64,000 nucleotides of DNA from Scalesia atractyloides (Eukaryota > Streptophyta > Magnoliopsida > Asterales > Asteraceae). The stretch lies in NCBI GenBank assembly GCA_947069175.1, contig CAMTDV010000028.1, forward strand, positions 64,129,660 through 64,193,659, read 5' to 3'. The notes beneath the pieces were generated by a model. It worked only from the letters and a program-made list of their open reading frames with translations, was not told where the DNA came from and made no database searches. Below, one piece after another: positions 10,896 to 23,405 of the stretch. The position numbers and the translations under genes are program-made. Each line of letters begins with the position of its first letter. Position 1 is the stretch's first letter.

Positions 10896-13273
10896 CTAAA
10901 GTTCCCGAACCATTTCTTCATCCAACGGTGATTCGTATTCCGCCCTAGGGTCAGTTTTGTACCCTTCAGCCCAACTCATCAGTTCTTGTGTTTGACTGGG
11001 GTTTTCGACATGAGGGTGGTTTGAAGGTGGAGGATGTGTGGCGATACAGGAGTGTTTGCCACCGGTTTTTGACATCAATTTCTTTACCCAAATTTGCTTC
11101 GGATGCTTCAGCAGTTGTTGTTGTTGCTGGCTGTTGTTGCTCATGAGGTTTGACTTTTGAGTCAGGCTGCAACTTTCGCACTGAATCTTTCTCCCCCTTT
11201 TCGGCATCATCTTCATTGTCATCTTGAAGAATGATCATCGGGGCAGAGCCAGTAGTTTTGAGCAGATGGTCTTTGATGGCTTTGATGTCAGCTTGTGTAT
11301 CTTTATAGCGAGCCTTGACCATATTTCGGATTAGTTTTATATGGGTTTCATGCTGAATATCGGTCAGTTGTCACTGAGCAAGGATGATTGGTTGAACAAT
11401 CTTCCATAGCTCATCAGCATTTTGTGTGGGAGATGGTTGAGGTTGGGAGTTTTGTAGGACCTGCTTCATCATGGTTTTGAGGTCATCTATATATGATTCC
11501 ATGGAAGACATCCTCTCTGTCAATTCTTTATACCTTAATTCATCACCTAATCTAATAGGATCGTCCGAATTCCTACCAGGGGGTATTTGTATTTGTATCT
11601 TCAACTGGAGTAAACTCCATAGTATTAGACCCAAATGCCCCTTGTTCTTGATTCTGGGGACTTCCAACTGGCTCAGAGAATACAACTGTAGCCTCAGCAG
11701 CTGTTGCTGTCAAGGAACTCTTAATTATGTAACCACTATCCAACTGAACCACTGTTGTAGCAGCAGTTGTAGTAATTGCTTCACTTGACCTACCACCAAG
11801 AGTTACATGTAAGTAAGTCTTGGGGTGTACTCTCCTCAATTGCCTGTGGCTAGCAGATAGAGTTGTCTCAGACTCAGTCAAATGTGGAGTTGACTCTCTT
11901 TAATGGGTGAGTGAGAGGGACTGTTGAGTGACTGAGTTTTCTCTATTGCCTCAATCAAAGGTATAAATGTGGGTGGAATTGGAGTAGTGTGTACGGGAGA
12001 AGAAAGAGACATAGCCCTGGGAGAGGAGCTGGAGAACAAATGCTCAAGTGAAACATCTACCTCATAATGTGGTGTCCCTGTGCTTACAACTTGTTCCTTT
12101 TGTGAGGAAACAAGAGGAGCTTGTGATGGTGGAGATCTTTGACCATCTGCTGTGAGGAAGTAGCAGCAGTGGTTGTAAGTGACTTTTGTGATGTCACAGG
12201 TAAGACATCTGGGATCTCATCTTCCATGAGCTACCTTTTTGGGGTGTTTGGTGGGCTTGGTGGATTTGGTTGGTTTCTTTTTGGGTTTAACTGGTGGGGG
12301 TTGCACAACACTGGCTGTAGTGTTGTGGTCACCTGGAGCAGTGAGCTCAGCAACAAAGGAAGGAGCAGTGGTTGTAGAAGTTGTCAAAATATGCTCAGTC
12401 TCTGTTGCTTAGTTTTCAACACCTTAGGTTTTTAGTTGAGAGTCTAGTAAAAGTTTCATGTTTGAGGCTGCCAACTTCACAGGTGACAACTTGTTTAAAA
12501 TCAGACTCAGAAACTTGTTTTTGTAAATAGAAACTCAACAACCTAGGGTGTATCAAAAAAGCTTTACCCTTTTTAAGATTGTTAAAATTAGCAACCAGAT
12601 CAAAAAACAATACCTGAGAAAAGTTAAATTTTGATTTGGTTAAAATAGCATAACCCAGGTATTGAATACTCAAAGGTATTTTGTTGAAACCGGTTGTTTT
12701 TCTGATAGGCACAGTAAAAGGGTGTGAAAAAGAATTTCATGTCAGCGGGAAATTCCGGTTTGAAATCGTAATACCTGAAAGCTGACCTTCATATCCACGC
12801 TCTATGAATTCTGCGTGTAAATCTTTCTTTGAGAAAGATGTGGGGTCATCAAGGTCATTAAGACCGAAAGCGTCGGAGATAATAGAAGAAGAGATTTGGA
12901 CCAGTGACTATCCAATCTTTGATGTGATGGCAACGGGCTTTTTGTTCTGAATTTGCAGTTCAGCGTTTGCCCAAAACTGACGGAGGGTGTCGATGTAGAT
13001 CGGGGCTTTTGCAAGTAACACATCTTTGTATGATGATGTTTGTAGAACATCAATCATGGAGTGAAACGCAGTATTATTGTTGGTTTTGTCGAATATAAGA
13101 AGGTAGTTATGGGGAGTTTTGAGGATAAGATTCATGGTGAAATTAGGGTTTGAAAGAAGAAGAGAGTAATGGAGAAATTTATGGGAGATTTTTGTTTTTG
13201 AAATTGAAACGGCAAGTGGAAACTCTGTTTGGACGAAACAGGGTTTATAAAGGGAAAAGTGAGCGGTTTCCAA
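10896..13273 (-). pseudogene. Broken TE-associated protein with FWANAEL-type domain
   Basis: Consecutive minus-strand ORFs form one degraded coding block. 13273-12908 carries FHSMIDVLQTSS and IYIDTLRQFWANAEL. 12712-12416 carries YAILTKSKFNFSQV and FLIHPRLLSFYLQKQ. About 12310-12220 is Pro/Lys-rich (KPKKKPTKSTKPTK). 11881-11573 is Ser/Thr/Ala-rich. 11685-10896 is a Gln-rich, probably helical tail. The order and spacing recall an uncharacterised N-terminal module that I remember beside copia-type polyproteins in Asteraceae (FWNTA, KFNFS and YPRFLQLFL positions). That assignment is from memory. Function unknown. At least three frame changes make it a pseudogene. It is flanked by K clusters 3 and 4 inside the Helitron, so it was captured by or inserted into it. 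Confidence 0.5.
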
Positions 13274-13469
13274 AACATCGGATGGCTATCATCTGTGCAC
13301 GTGTAAACTCTGTTGAGTAATGGGTGACAGTTGTTTGGTAACCTCTACTGGAGACCAACAGTGGTTTTGAACAGAGGAATGATCAGAGGATTGGGAAAAC
13401 AGTGGTTTCACCAACAGTGGATTGGGAAAACAGTGGTTTCACCAGCAGAGGATACACTTTCAGCAACGA

Positions 13470-14060
13470 ATAGATTTTGATGGAGTAATAACATCAGATG
13501 TTAGGCAAACACTATTGGTGGTAGACAACCACTGTTGGACAACCACTGTTGAGTATAACATCAGTGGTTAGTGAGTCAGTGGTTGATTAGTGGTTGAATC
13601 TGTGGTTGAATCAGTAGTTTTGCTATATAACTACTGTGGTGTGTCAGCAGTCGTTTGCATCAGTGGTTTCTGATCAGTGGATAGGATTACAAAGACTAAT
13701 ACTTATTTTCTTATAAGTTCAGGGGGCATGTATGTCAAGTTTGCATTTATATCAGTGGATAGGATTACAAGGACTGATAATTATTTTCTTATAAGTTCAG
13801 GGGTCATTTATGTCAAGTTTGCATTTATGTCAGTGGATAGGATTACCAGGACTGATACTTATTGTCTTAAGTAATGAAGGTTGTTAAAGACAGGTGTAAG
13901 TAAAGTTGACTATGTTGACAATGGTATAAATCGGATGAACTTGCATCATTAGTTTGCATCAATGTTTAGTGACTATAACATCAGTGGTTAGTGAGTCAGT
14001 GGTTTGCATCAGTGGGCATTTATGTCAAGTTTGCTTTAATTCATAACTGTTGAGAGATTG
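13470..14060. repeat. Repeat K, cluster 4
   Basis: The fullest copy of the K composite. Its tail AGTGGATAGGATTAC, ACTGATA, TTATAAGTTCAGGG and CAAGTTTGCATTTAT occurs as three tandem units at about 13674, 13756 and 13832. A short ORF (13677-13874) is only the translation of this repeat. Confidence 0.8.
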
Positions 14061-14188
14061 TTTTAATTGTCAGCATGAATGTGACATTTAACAAAAATAA
14101 CAAACCAATAACATATGTTAAGCTAACCACTGCTATACACTAAACATTACAAGGACTGATACAAAACACTGACGATTCATCCTTTGTT

Positions 14189-14390
14189 GGTCTTCAGCAG
14201 AGCTTTGCCTTGACAGACCTTTAGCTTTGATCTTCGACAGAGCTTTGTCTTGGCAGACCTTTTACCTTTAGTCTTTAGAAGAGCTTTGCGTTTGCAGACC
14301 TTCAGCTTTAGACTTCAGCAGAGCTTTGTCTTCAACAAAGTTTAGCTATGGCAGACTTTGGACATTTAGTTTTTAGCAGACCTTGACTTG
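14189..14390. repeat. ~55-bp minisatellite
   Basis: Four degenerate units of CTTCAGCAGAGCTTTG, CTTGGCAGACC, TTTAGCTTT start near 14193, 14236, 14274 and 14311, with a decayed fifth. Confidence 0.7.
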
Positions 14391-14549
14391 GGCAGATGTT
14401 ACATTATTGTTTGGATCAGAGGTTGTAGTATATTTTGTTTTTTTTCTATCTCTGTTCTTTTGTAGGGTTCAATTCCAACATATATTTTATATCCAACACA
14501 TATTTTTACTGAATTTAGTGTAGTTTGACAAATTTCATATATAAATTTT

Positions 14550-14731
14550 CTTTGCCTTGTAAGGGGAAGATGGGTGCTTCTCTCCATAGGGCTTACAAAA
14601 CACAGGTTATGTGCAGCAGTACGCCATATTTAACATATAAAGTTTTTTTATATGTTAAATAAGGCGAGCTGCAGCCAATAAACTATGTTTTGTTAGGAGA
14701 GAACCACCTATCTTCCCCCTAAAAAGTAAAG
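14550..14731. mobile_element. Foldback / MITE-like inverted repeat
   Basis: The arm from 14550 (CTTTGCCTTGTAAGGGGAAG) pairs with the complement of the sequence ending at 14731 (CTTCCCCCTAAAAAGTAAAG). Pairing continues imperfectly through TTCTCTCC / GGAGAGAA, ACAAAACA / TGTTTTGT and GCAG / CTGC to a central AACATATAAA / TTTATATGTT. Arms are about 85 bp. No clear target duplication was seen. Confidence 0.6.
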
Positions 14732-15069
14732 AAAACATATCACGCAATTTAAACCTTTTTTCAATTTCTCTTCATCATAATTAGACGTGCTAGACTCAGT
14801 TACTGATCTAATCTGACAAACAATAGCGATCAATATTATTGGTATTTCTTGAGATATAGTTTACGAAATCATTTTAGTGGAAGTGCACCTATCGCTTACT
14901 GTATAAACTTGTTGCGGTTGCGCTGGCTGCGGCGTTTTAATGCACTGGCTGTGGCATTTCATTTACTTGTAAATAAAGAGGGATCAAGATTTAGGTTTTG
15001 TTTTACCATAAAGTTCATACTTCTAACTTGAACTAATAAATGATACTCACCAAGATCTGGATCTTGAAT

Positions 15070-15260
15070 GGATGAAGAAACAGAGAGAATGAGATGAAAA
15101 TGAGACCTCTGAACGTGAGATGAGATGAAAATGAGAGACGGTCAGTGAAGATCTCAAATCATCGGGATCTAGATAGAATGAGATGAAAATGAGAGATCTG
15201 GTCCTAAGATGAGATGAAAATGAGAGAGGGTCAGTGAAATCTCAAATCGTTTGGATCTAT
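15070..15260. repeat. Degenerate GAGATGAAAATGAGAG repeats
   Basis: Four occurrences of GAGATGAAAATGAGA, interleaved with GGTCAGTGAA and ATCTCAAATC motifs, lie between about 15090 and 15250. No gene is evident from 14735 to 15550. Confidence 0.65.
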
Positions 15261-15589
15261 CGATTGGATCTTGTGAAACCTTGAACATCATGTGAAATCG
15301 TCATCTCTTAAATCGCCAGAGAGAGAAACGGGCCAGAGGATTTTAAAAATAAAGAATGAATCTAGAAAACCCTTGATGTATATCCGTGGCAGGGCTGTAT
15401 GGGGAACTTGGATGAGCGGTAATTGAAAAATTGAATGCAAAATTTGGCTGCTCAAACATCTTGTGCTTAAAGATGTTGCACTTCATGCATTAAAGGAGTT
15501 TTAAGGAAAGTGACAAACTACCTTAAGTTACCTTTTGAATATGTTTATTAATATAGCATAAATATATAAGATTACTCACTTTTAAATTT

Positions 15590-15653
15590 ACTCTAGTTTT
15601 TTATTTTAATAATTCTTTAATTCGAATTTTAAATCTTTCTCTTATATAGAAGA
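15590..15653 (-). other. Proposed Helitron 5' terminus
   Basis: On the minus strand a host A (plus T at 15654) is followed by TCTTCTATATAAGAG and then an AT-rich stretch. It starts with the expected TC and aligns with the Helitron-like 5' end found next to the 3' terminus at 2424. Confidence 0.45.
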
Positions 15654-15774
15654 TCGTTATATTGATAAGTCTGATACTTCTTAAACAATTGAACAACAAA
15701 TATACAATAACCATACTCTATATAACCTTGTATTGTATAAATTATATTTTTCAAATTTATACTACGATTATGAT

Positions 15775-16020
15775 AAATATAATACTCTTAAATGGATTCT
15801 ATTATGTCTTTTTTAATTGAAAGTAATATCCATGCAATCATTTGATAACAATATGTTAGCCTTAATATGAAATAAGTTAGAAATTTTCAAATCAATATCT
15901 TCGATTACGATTGAAATTTTCAAATAAATATAATACTCTTAAATGGATTCTATTATGTTTTTTTATTGAAAGTATAACTTACTTTAATCATTTTATCATT
16001 TGATAATAATATGTTATAGC
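15775..16020. repeat. ~145-bp imperfect direct duplication
   Basis: AATATAATACTCTTAAATGG through ATTTGATAACAATATGTTA (15775-15860) is repeated from about 15925 to 16012. The rest of 15654-16071 is AT-rich without a gene. Confidence 0.65.
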
Positions 16021-16071
16021 ATAACTAACTTTTTAAATATTTTATAATAGACGGTTACAATTATATATTTC

Positions 16072-19000
16072 TGTAACACCTCGAAAGTTTCGTGTCCGGT
16101 ACATGCCCTCGGATAATACCTCAAATGAGTTAGCCACTCAACTAACCTAAAACATGTCCAAAATTCACAAAATTTTCATAAACTGGACCGTAAGCTACGG
16201 TCAAGGACCGTAAGCTACGGTCCAGGCCTGCTGAATCAACTTTATACTGACGTAAGCTACGATCTAGTGATTTATAGCATACGGCGAGGCTCAGAAGCCT
16301 CTATTTTTCATCATTTAAACTTTCAGCAAATGACCCGGAGGCCCCTAGACTTCATTATTTCCATATTTCTTACTTAATTAAGTCACTTTTTGACTCGAAC
16401 GTCTCTCAGTTGAGACGATATCTTTTGATTCACCAACCTTGAGTGTTCTACATTATTACCAAACCTTTAACTTTACTAAATTAAGTAATTTAACCCATAA
16501 AACCATAAGAATTTGTAGTTATCGTACTCTAAGCTAGTAACTAAGTATAAATCATAAAAGCACCTAGTGTGACACTCGTTAACGTTTGGTTATTCACACT
16601 TTTCTTCAACAGATCACGTATTGAACAAAAAGAGCTAAATTGTGTCATTATGTCATTGAATATAAGTCAAGGGACAATTCATCACAATCCATAAAACTAT
16701 TTTTGAGGGGCTAAATGTGTTAAAACCTCAAATTTCTGTCAAGATGCCACCTCTCCTGCAAATTGCCACACTCTTGCAGCTCTTGACACCTTTCTAGACA
16801 CTTGTGATGATCCTACAACCCCTCTAACACATGGCTTCATCCACACACACCCTCTTGTACTATAAATAGGCCATCAAACTCACTTATTCTTTGTTCATTC
16901 TTTCTTCACCTCTCTTATTACTCTTGGAAGTTCCTGGCCATCTAGGAGCATCCCTTTGAGTTCTAAACTTCTCTTGGATCACTAGTAAGTGTTCCATCTC
17001 TGCTCTTTTCCTTTTTATATGCTTTTAAGAGCCAAAAGTCAAGCATTTTCAACAAATGCTTTGACTTTCGGTTAAGAACATTATAGTCTAGCCATTGTTC
17101 AAGTTGAACATGGCTAGGTGATCGTAATTAAGTAGGTGTTAATCTCTTAAAAGGGCACCTCCTAAGGATCACGTTTACTAGGTCAATTGACGGGTCAAAG
17201 TTTATGTTTTAAAAAGTCAAACAGGTCAGATTTTATAAAAATTATAATCTGAGTTTATATATGTTATAAACATGTTTTTGACACTTAAACGAGTTGGTAA
17301 TAGTTAATAGAACATGTTCGCTCCGTCAATTTCAGTCCTATGAACGATTCGCAACCAAAAGTCAAGAAGTTTGACTTCTTCTTTGACTTTCGATTCTGAC
17401 CTGATTTAGATTAGTTTGCTATTGACTTATAGTTGCATTATGATCGTAATACAATGTAGCATAACCCTCTGAGGTTATATTACATGATCATAATCATAAT
17501 CTAAGTTTATGCACAAGTTTCGTTCAATGTCAATCTTTGACTAAAATGCCCTTTTTACATAAACAAGGTTTTAAATAAACAACAAACTTGCAAATGAATT
17601 ACGTACTGATATGTTAATATAATTAACATATTATGATGTTATTATTCCGATCATAAACTAAGTTTTATTAGAATATCGTAATTTATGTTTTTAAAAGACC
17701 AAAATGTCCTTTCGGTGCATAATTTGGTCCTAAACCATAAATCACAAGTATGTGTGCTATCTTACTGATTGTATATCACAAATTATGTATTTTTCCAAAA
17801 TGTTTATGATCATAACATCATAGTATATGCAAGTTTCTTTTTTACGTCATATAAAGAACCAAAACGCCTTATAAGGCGTAGTTTCGTTTTAAAACCTCAT
17901 CGGGCATATAAGTTGATATCCTACTGATATTAAAACTTATTTAAAGTATAATGACATATAGAACTTGTTCATGACTCATCCGGTTACCCGATATCGCTTA
18001 TATGCGTACGGTTAAGTATATGTAACTAGATTAAGAAAATTAACCGAAACGGGTTTAACCTTATCATTTTAATCTCAAAAACCAGAATGTTAATTGTTTA
18101 CCCATGACATACAAGTCTTAAGTACTTGTTGGGTTTAAACTACATTCTATCCGGTCATCGCTTAATCTAGCGTATTGTACCATTTTGATCATTTAAGCTA
18201 GTCGATCTAAGTCTATGACTTAAATAGAACCGTTAGCATTCTAATTGGTTAGCTTATGTCAATATTCCAGACTAAAGCCTTTCAGTAAATGTTATCTACA
18301 CTTATCTAATTGATTAAATGGCTGAGTTAATATAAACTTGCAGTTAAAGTCAAGTACTTGCTCAAGTAAATACTCTTGACTTATTTTTCCTATACGGGCT
18401 TGGGTTACGGTAAATTATTACTGCTTGGTCGGAAATGGGATCAATCGAATGCCGGATTGTGGCTAGTAAATCCGCATATTCCGTTTTGATCAGTTTTGTT
18501 TTATAACTTAAACATTGGGGGTTAACGACCGTGTCCTGGATATCCTCGGCTCATTTAAGTTACTAATGGCCACGACCAAAGCACGGGGTGTAGGCATACA
18601 CCTGACAAATGCGAATGCTAAAATATTTTTACCCACAAGTTGGGGATAACTCCTTCGTGGGTTCATAAATGGTGTGTCAGTTAATCATGTCTCGGTCTCT
18701 GTACTGGGCTCCATATGTATTGACAAACATGTGAATCTGTATACAAGGTTAAAAGCTTAACTTTCCCAAGTTATGAAAGATTTTATGTGCCTTGTGCACT
18801 TAAATCAATTTTTGAAATGTTTTCAAAACGAGTCAGTTAATTGTATTTACCAGCGAAAGCTGGCGTATTTTTAAAAGACTAAGTTGCAGGTACAATACGA
18901 AATAGGCTGGAAGCTGCTTGGTATTGATATAAGAGGATCTTGCAAATCCTTAGATATGCCCTAAAGTCTAATGTTCATCTTTTGTATATTTTACGATCCG

Positions 19001-19187
19001 TCTGTGGATCTTTAGTTACAAACCGTCTGTATATTATTTTTGTACTTTGAACATTTTGGTTTGTAACAGTAATTTAAACTCCAAGACTTCCGTTGTGCCG
19101 TATTAATTGACTATGATGATATCAACTTACGTCACGATATTCCCCACTCGAGCCCACCGAGGTTTGGTTGGAAATTCGGGTGTGACA
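16072..19187 (+). mobile_element. Solo LTR (gypsy-type, 3.1 kb), TSD ATTTC
   Basis: Begins TGTAACACCTCG at 16072 and ends GGGTGTGACA at 19187. Perfect 5-bp duplications ATTTC are at 16067-16071 and 19188-19192. A TATA box (CTATAAATAGG) is at about 16860. No internal domain is present, so it is a solo LTR. It is related to the LTR at 1-1093. Confidence 0.9.
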
Positions 19188-19192
19188 ATTTC

Positions 19193-20579
19193 TATGTTAT
19201 AATAGCTTACAAACCTATATCTTATAGAAGTTAAATATAAAAAAATAGATTTATAATAAGCATGTATATTACGAGAGTTAAATATAGTAAAAAATAGATT
19301 CTATATTAATTCACTCTATAGGTGTTACACCACGGGTTGAAGATCGAAAATATAAATCATAAATTTATATATAATCCTTATCATATAGTTAAAAAATATA
19401 TAATATTATACATTTGTAGTTCATGAATTTTATAACACTGGTTTAGAAAATATAAACTATAATCTTATAAAATATGTCATACGGGTAATAAATGTAATAA
19501 TATTATCATCTTATCAAACGGTTGTGTCTTATATTAATCAATAATAAATTAAAGTAGAGGATGTCACGTGACATTAATTAATTGGAATCCTTAAACCCCG
19601 TGTATTATATGGGTTGAGTAAATATAATTCTATATACTAAGTAATAACATTTGCATATTTAAAAAGACTATTTATTACACGAGTTGAATAAACATATGTA
19701 TTCAAATTATTTGTAATCAAAGTTCTGTAAATTATAAGTTTTAACTTATGTATTTCGTCATAATTATTTGTGACATTCTCCAAAATTGGGTAAATTAATT
19801 TCAAAATTATTATGCTTTTTATATAAATTTTAGAGAAAGAATTTGACATGTGCTTAATTACAGGTGGTTTTAATCAATTTTATATAGCATCTATCATCTT
19901 TAGGCATGTAAAATATTTCTTTTATTCAACAGTTTAATACACGGGTTTATAATCTAATATTTCAGTATAACTATGTCAAAAACAGAGTTATACTTAATTT
20001 GAAATCATAAATTATATCAAATATCAATGCCATAACAAACCACATCAACCACTTTTCTATTTACTTACTAACGACTTACAATGAGGATAAGAATAAATAA
20101 ATGCGACTCCATTTACTCATATACTATTTCCCTCAACAATATCCGACTCCATTTACTCACATACTATTTCCCCGAGGAACATAACAAAATTAAAGATTTT
20201 GGGGTTGTTTGTTAAGCTTTTGATGAGTTTTTTTAAGATTCAGATCTCTTACTGGTTCAGCACTTAATGGTTTAGATTGTTTGTTTCGCGAACTCTGAAT
20301 GATTCAGACATTTATCTCAGAATGGTTAAGACCTTTTATCTGAATTGGTTAAACATTTGTCTCTGAGCGTTTAAGCATTATACTGACTCTTAATAGTTTA
20401 GACTTCTTATGGTTCAAACCTCTTATTGGTTCAGCACTCAGTGGCGAAACTTAAGATTTCTGACCGAGAGGGAGGGGGGGGGGGGGGGGGGAAGTCACCA
20501 GATCTAAAATTTTCTATAAAATCGAGAGGTCGAAAACGTATATATCCAAATATTTTTATACGAAAACTACATACTTTCC
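19193..20579. other. AT-rich intergenic, degenerate repeats
   Basis: No gene. CACGGGTT-like motifs followed by AT-rich sequence recur near 19333, 19470, 19596, 19675 and 19935, as in decayed tandem or Helitron-end-like repeats. CTCCATTTACTCATATACTA is duplicated at 20106 and 20150. A G-rich run lies at 20472-20491. Confidence 0.4.
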
Positions 20580-20869
20580 ACTAATAATAAAGAAATAAAC
20601 ATGATATTATAGTTGTTTACCTATTATTCCACTAGCATTTAGCAATGGAGTTGCAATCTCCTGTGTTGCAAGATTTGGTATCTGTTGCACGATTCGGTAA
20701 ATGTTTAACTTTCTTGAAATTTTCAAATCAAATACTTTATGCCGTTGTTATAGTCAGCGTATTACATAAGATTTTATAATAGACAAATGAATTCATAACA
20801 ATGTGTACAAAAATTTACATAATTAAAGTATTTTTATTACGTACAATAATAAAAAAAAATTACAACTAT
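20580..20869. repeat. Dispersed repeat R, copy 2 (left part)
   Basis: Shares the GTAAATGTTTAACTTTCTTG...AAATACTTTATG segment with copies at 1650-1700 and 37480-37540. It is cut by the copia insertion and resumes at 32188. Confidence 0.6.
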
Positions 20870-20874
20870 AATTC

Positions 20875-21117
20875 TGTTATGAATTATTATTTATTAATAG
20901 TATGACTATCTAGTTATATTACTATTATATCTATTAATAGTTTGACTATCCACTTGCATTTGTCATTATAACATGTCTCTCCATGTACTTAACACCCATC
21001 TTGTAAGTCTATAAATTGAGGCACATGTGATCTATATTATATACCAAAATAAGATATCTATTTCCCCAATCTCTCTTTCTTATCTCTATAATGTTAGTAG
21101 GCTAGTTGTTTCAAACA
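20875..21117 (+). repeat. Copia 5' LTR
   Basis: TGTTATGAATTATT ... GTTTCAAACA, 243 bp, matching 31940-32182. Downstream of it, CGTTATCAACACTT (21118 on) is the expected position of the primer-binding site. It is not the common TGGTATCAGAGC type. Confidence 0.93.
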
Positions 21118-21144
21118 CGTTATCAACACTTAAATGTATTATCA

Positions 21145-21340
21145 TAAGGTAAATTAACTTTCATTGTTCTTCATTCTCTTAAATGTATATTGCAATTCAT
21201 ACTATGTTTTAACTTTCATAAGGTAAAATTAACTTTCATTGTTCTTTCATTGTGCAGATAACGTATTATCAAACGGTAAATTAACTTTCATTGTTCTTCA
21301 TTCTCTTAAATGTATATTGCAATTCATACTATGTTTTGTT
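21145..21340 (+). repeat. Duplicated block in the copia leader
   Basis: GGTAAATTAACTTTCATTG through TTCATACTATGTTTT (about 63 bp, from about 21150) is repeated near-exactly from about 21275, with a third partial copy near 21220. Confidence 0.8.
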
Positions 21341-22375
21341 CAAAAGATCATTATGATATTATTAGTTATATAATTTTGTTTAATCTAAACAATGGGGGGT
21401 GAAAATAGTTTTCTATATTCTTTTAGTGTTACACCATAGAGCTTTATTCCATCTTTCACAATCAAAGCTTTTGTTTTTAATGAATCCTAAGAGTTTTCCA
21501 TAAAAAGATGTAGTTAAAAACACATATTTTCCTTTATTATATTATGTTTGATTACAATGTGATTTTGCTCACTATTGTATCTATTTTCATCCTAACACAC
21601 AAAAGAATTTTATAAAGTAAACCAATGGCCAACATGAACTCCGAACACCTATTTTGTTATTATTAAAGAATTTGATCTCATCCTTTCTTCCATGTTTCTT
21701 TATTACGTTTTATTAAATGGAAATAAATTTGATAAAATTAGGCTTTAACCCCTTGGGTTTGCATGTGTTTGTTAAAATTCCTTTTATGCCAATTATGATG
21801 AGATAAAATTAAGATATGATAAATGATTCTTTATAACTTGATGAGTTTTTGTCAAGTTTATAGAACTAATTATATTAAGTCATGTAATTAACATATTTAT
21901 TTGTTTGGATTTATTTAAGTTTGTAAAACATACAAAAATAATTAAATAAATAAAACAAAATATACTTGTAGTATAATTTAGTATTTCATTACTGGTTACA
22001 TTTTCGTTAATTACCAGATTGTATTTACTTGTTTATTAATCTATAAACTATCTGTAGTTGTTTATTATGTTATCACAATGCGACATTAGTATGTCATTGT
22101 TTAGCATAATAATAATTAAGAGGGAAATTTTGACGAAGTAAAAAGTATATGTATTTCAAATTATTGGCCTCTTCCATCTATTAACTAAGCTAATATCTTT
22201 ATATGCATGGATATATCACATACAAATATATGTAAACAAACTTTAATTGGTAATAACTGAATACATTATTATTTTGTTAGTCTTGTTTTATTTTATAGTC
22301 AATAATGGTTACTAAATTTTATTTGATTATAATAACATGCATTAATTCATGCGTATTTCTTTAATCTAGTTAGCT

Positions 22376-23405
22376 ATGTCGAATCTGCAAAGCTTGAGTT
22401 TATGGCTTTGGACATCACTGGAAAAAATTATTCTCATGGGCTTTGGATGCTGAAATCCATCTAAATGCCAATAACCTTGGGGAAACAATTAAAGCAGAAA
22501 ATAAAACAAATACCCAGGATAAAGCAAAGACAATGATTTTCTTACGCCACCATATTCATGAGTCCTTGAAAAATGAATATCTCACTTTCAAAGATCCACA
22601 CGTCCTGTGGACCAATTTGAAAGAAAGGTATGACCATCAGAAAACAGTAATATTGCCAAGAGCTCGTTATTGGCTCAATTTAAGGTTGCAAGACTTTAAG
22701 TCTATAAGTGAGTATAATTTAAGGTTGCAAGACTTTAAGTCTATAAGTGAATATAACTCGGCAATGTTTAAAATCACGTCACAATTGATTCTATGTGGTG
22801 AAAATATTGCTGATAAGGAGATGTTGGAAAAAAAACATTCTCCACCTTTCACGCCTCAAACATTGTCTTGCAACAACAATATCGTGCAAGGGGCTTCACC
22901 AAATACAGTGACTTAATATCATGTTTGCTTGTGCCTAAGCAAAATAATGAGCTACTAATGAAAAACCATGAAACTCATCCGGTTGGTACAACTTCATTCC
23001 CTGAAGTGAATGTGGCAATATATAATGACCAAATTGGAAGTCACGGACGTGGTCGTGGCTATCCACATGGGTGTGGTCATGGTCGTGGTCGTGGTCGTGG
23101 ACGTGGACGTGGATATGGTCGGGGAATTATCATGGTGTTCAATTTAAAAACAAAGGAACCCACCAGAGGTTGCATGATTATGAAAAGAAATCCAATGATG
23201 GAAAGGTAATAAGAAAAGTGGAACCCCATCAAATTCATGCTATCTATGTGGAAGTAACAACCACTGGGCTGGTACATGTAGTACAACCAGACACTTGGTA
23301 GAGCTTTACAAACAATCTATAAAAGACAAAGAAAAAGGAATAGAGACAAATTATACATATGAAGATGGAAATGTCGATGTCCCAAGTGGTGAAAAGGACC
23401 TTACT
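22376..23405 (+). pseudogene. Copia Gag, frameshifted
   Basis: The likely original start is ATG at 22376 (MSNLQSL, then a frame change). The long open part at 22443-22916 has copia Gag features: MIFLRHHIHESLKNEYL and DPHVLWTNLKERYDHQKTV. An in-frame 39-bp tandem duplication (NLRLQDFKSISEY twice, about 22677-22755) is unusual. A second frame (22868-23209) has NNELLMKNHE and a Gly-Arg repeat (GRGRGRGRG). A CCHC zinc knuckle (CYLCGSNNHWAGTC) lies at about 23239-23280 in a third frame. The Gag C-terminus continues at 25926-26040 after the inserted solo LTR. In live elements Gag builds the virus-like particle; this copy cannot. Confidence 0.85.

Larger units (their letters stand above)
2424..15653 (-). 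mobile_element. Large Helitron with degenerate Rep and helicase
   Basis: On the minus strand the 3' end reads hairpin, 11-nt spacer, CTAG, then host T, at 2455-2423. The proposed 5' end is at 15653, where TCTTCTATATAAG follows a host A. Coding order on the minus strand is Rep (10421 to ~9650) then helicase (9480 to 8365), as expected for plant Helitrons. The span of 13.2 kb includes a solo LTR (4560-7219), a broken TE protein block and four clusters of repeat K. The 3' end is well supported. The 5' end is inferred from sequence form and from similarity to the Helitron-like 5' end just left of 2424, so the true element could be smaller or composite. Confidence 0.55.

Noticed and set aside
20472..20491. 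G-run as a functional quadruplex
   Set aside because: A single homopolymer run in decayed intergenic sequence; its length is also prone to sequencing error.
23077..23286. Minus-strand Pro-Arg repeat ORF
   Set aside because: Antisense reading of the Gly-Arg repeat in the copia Gag.
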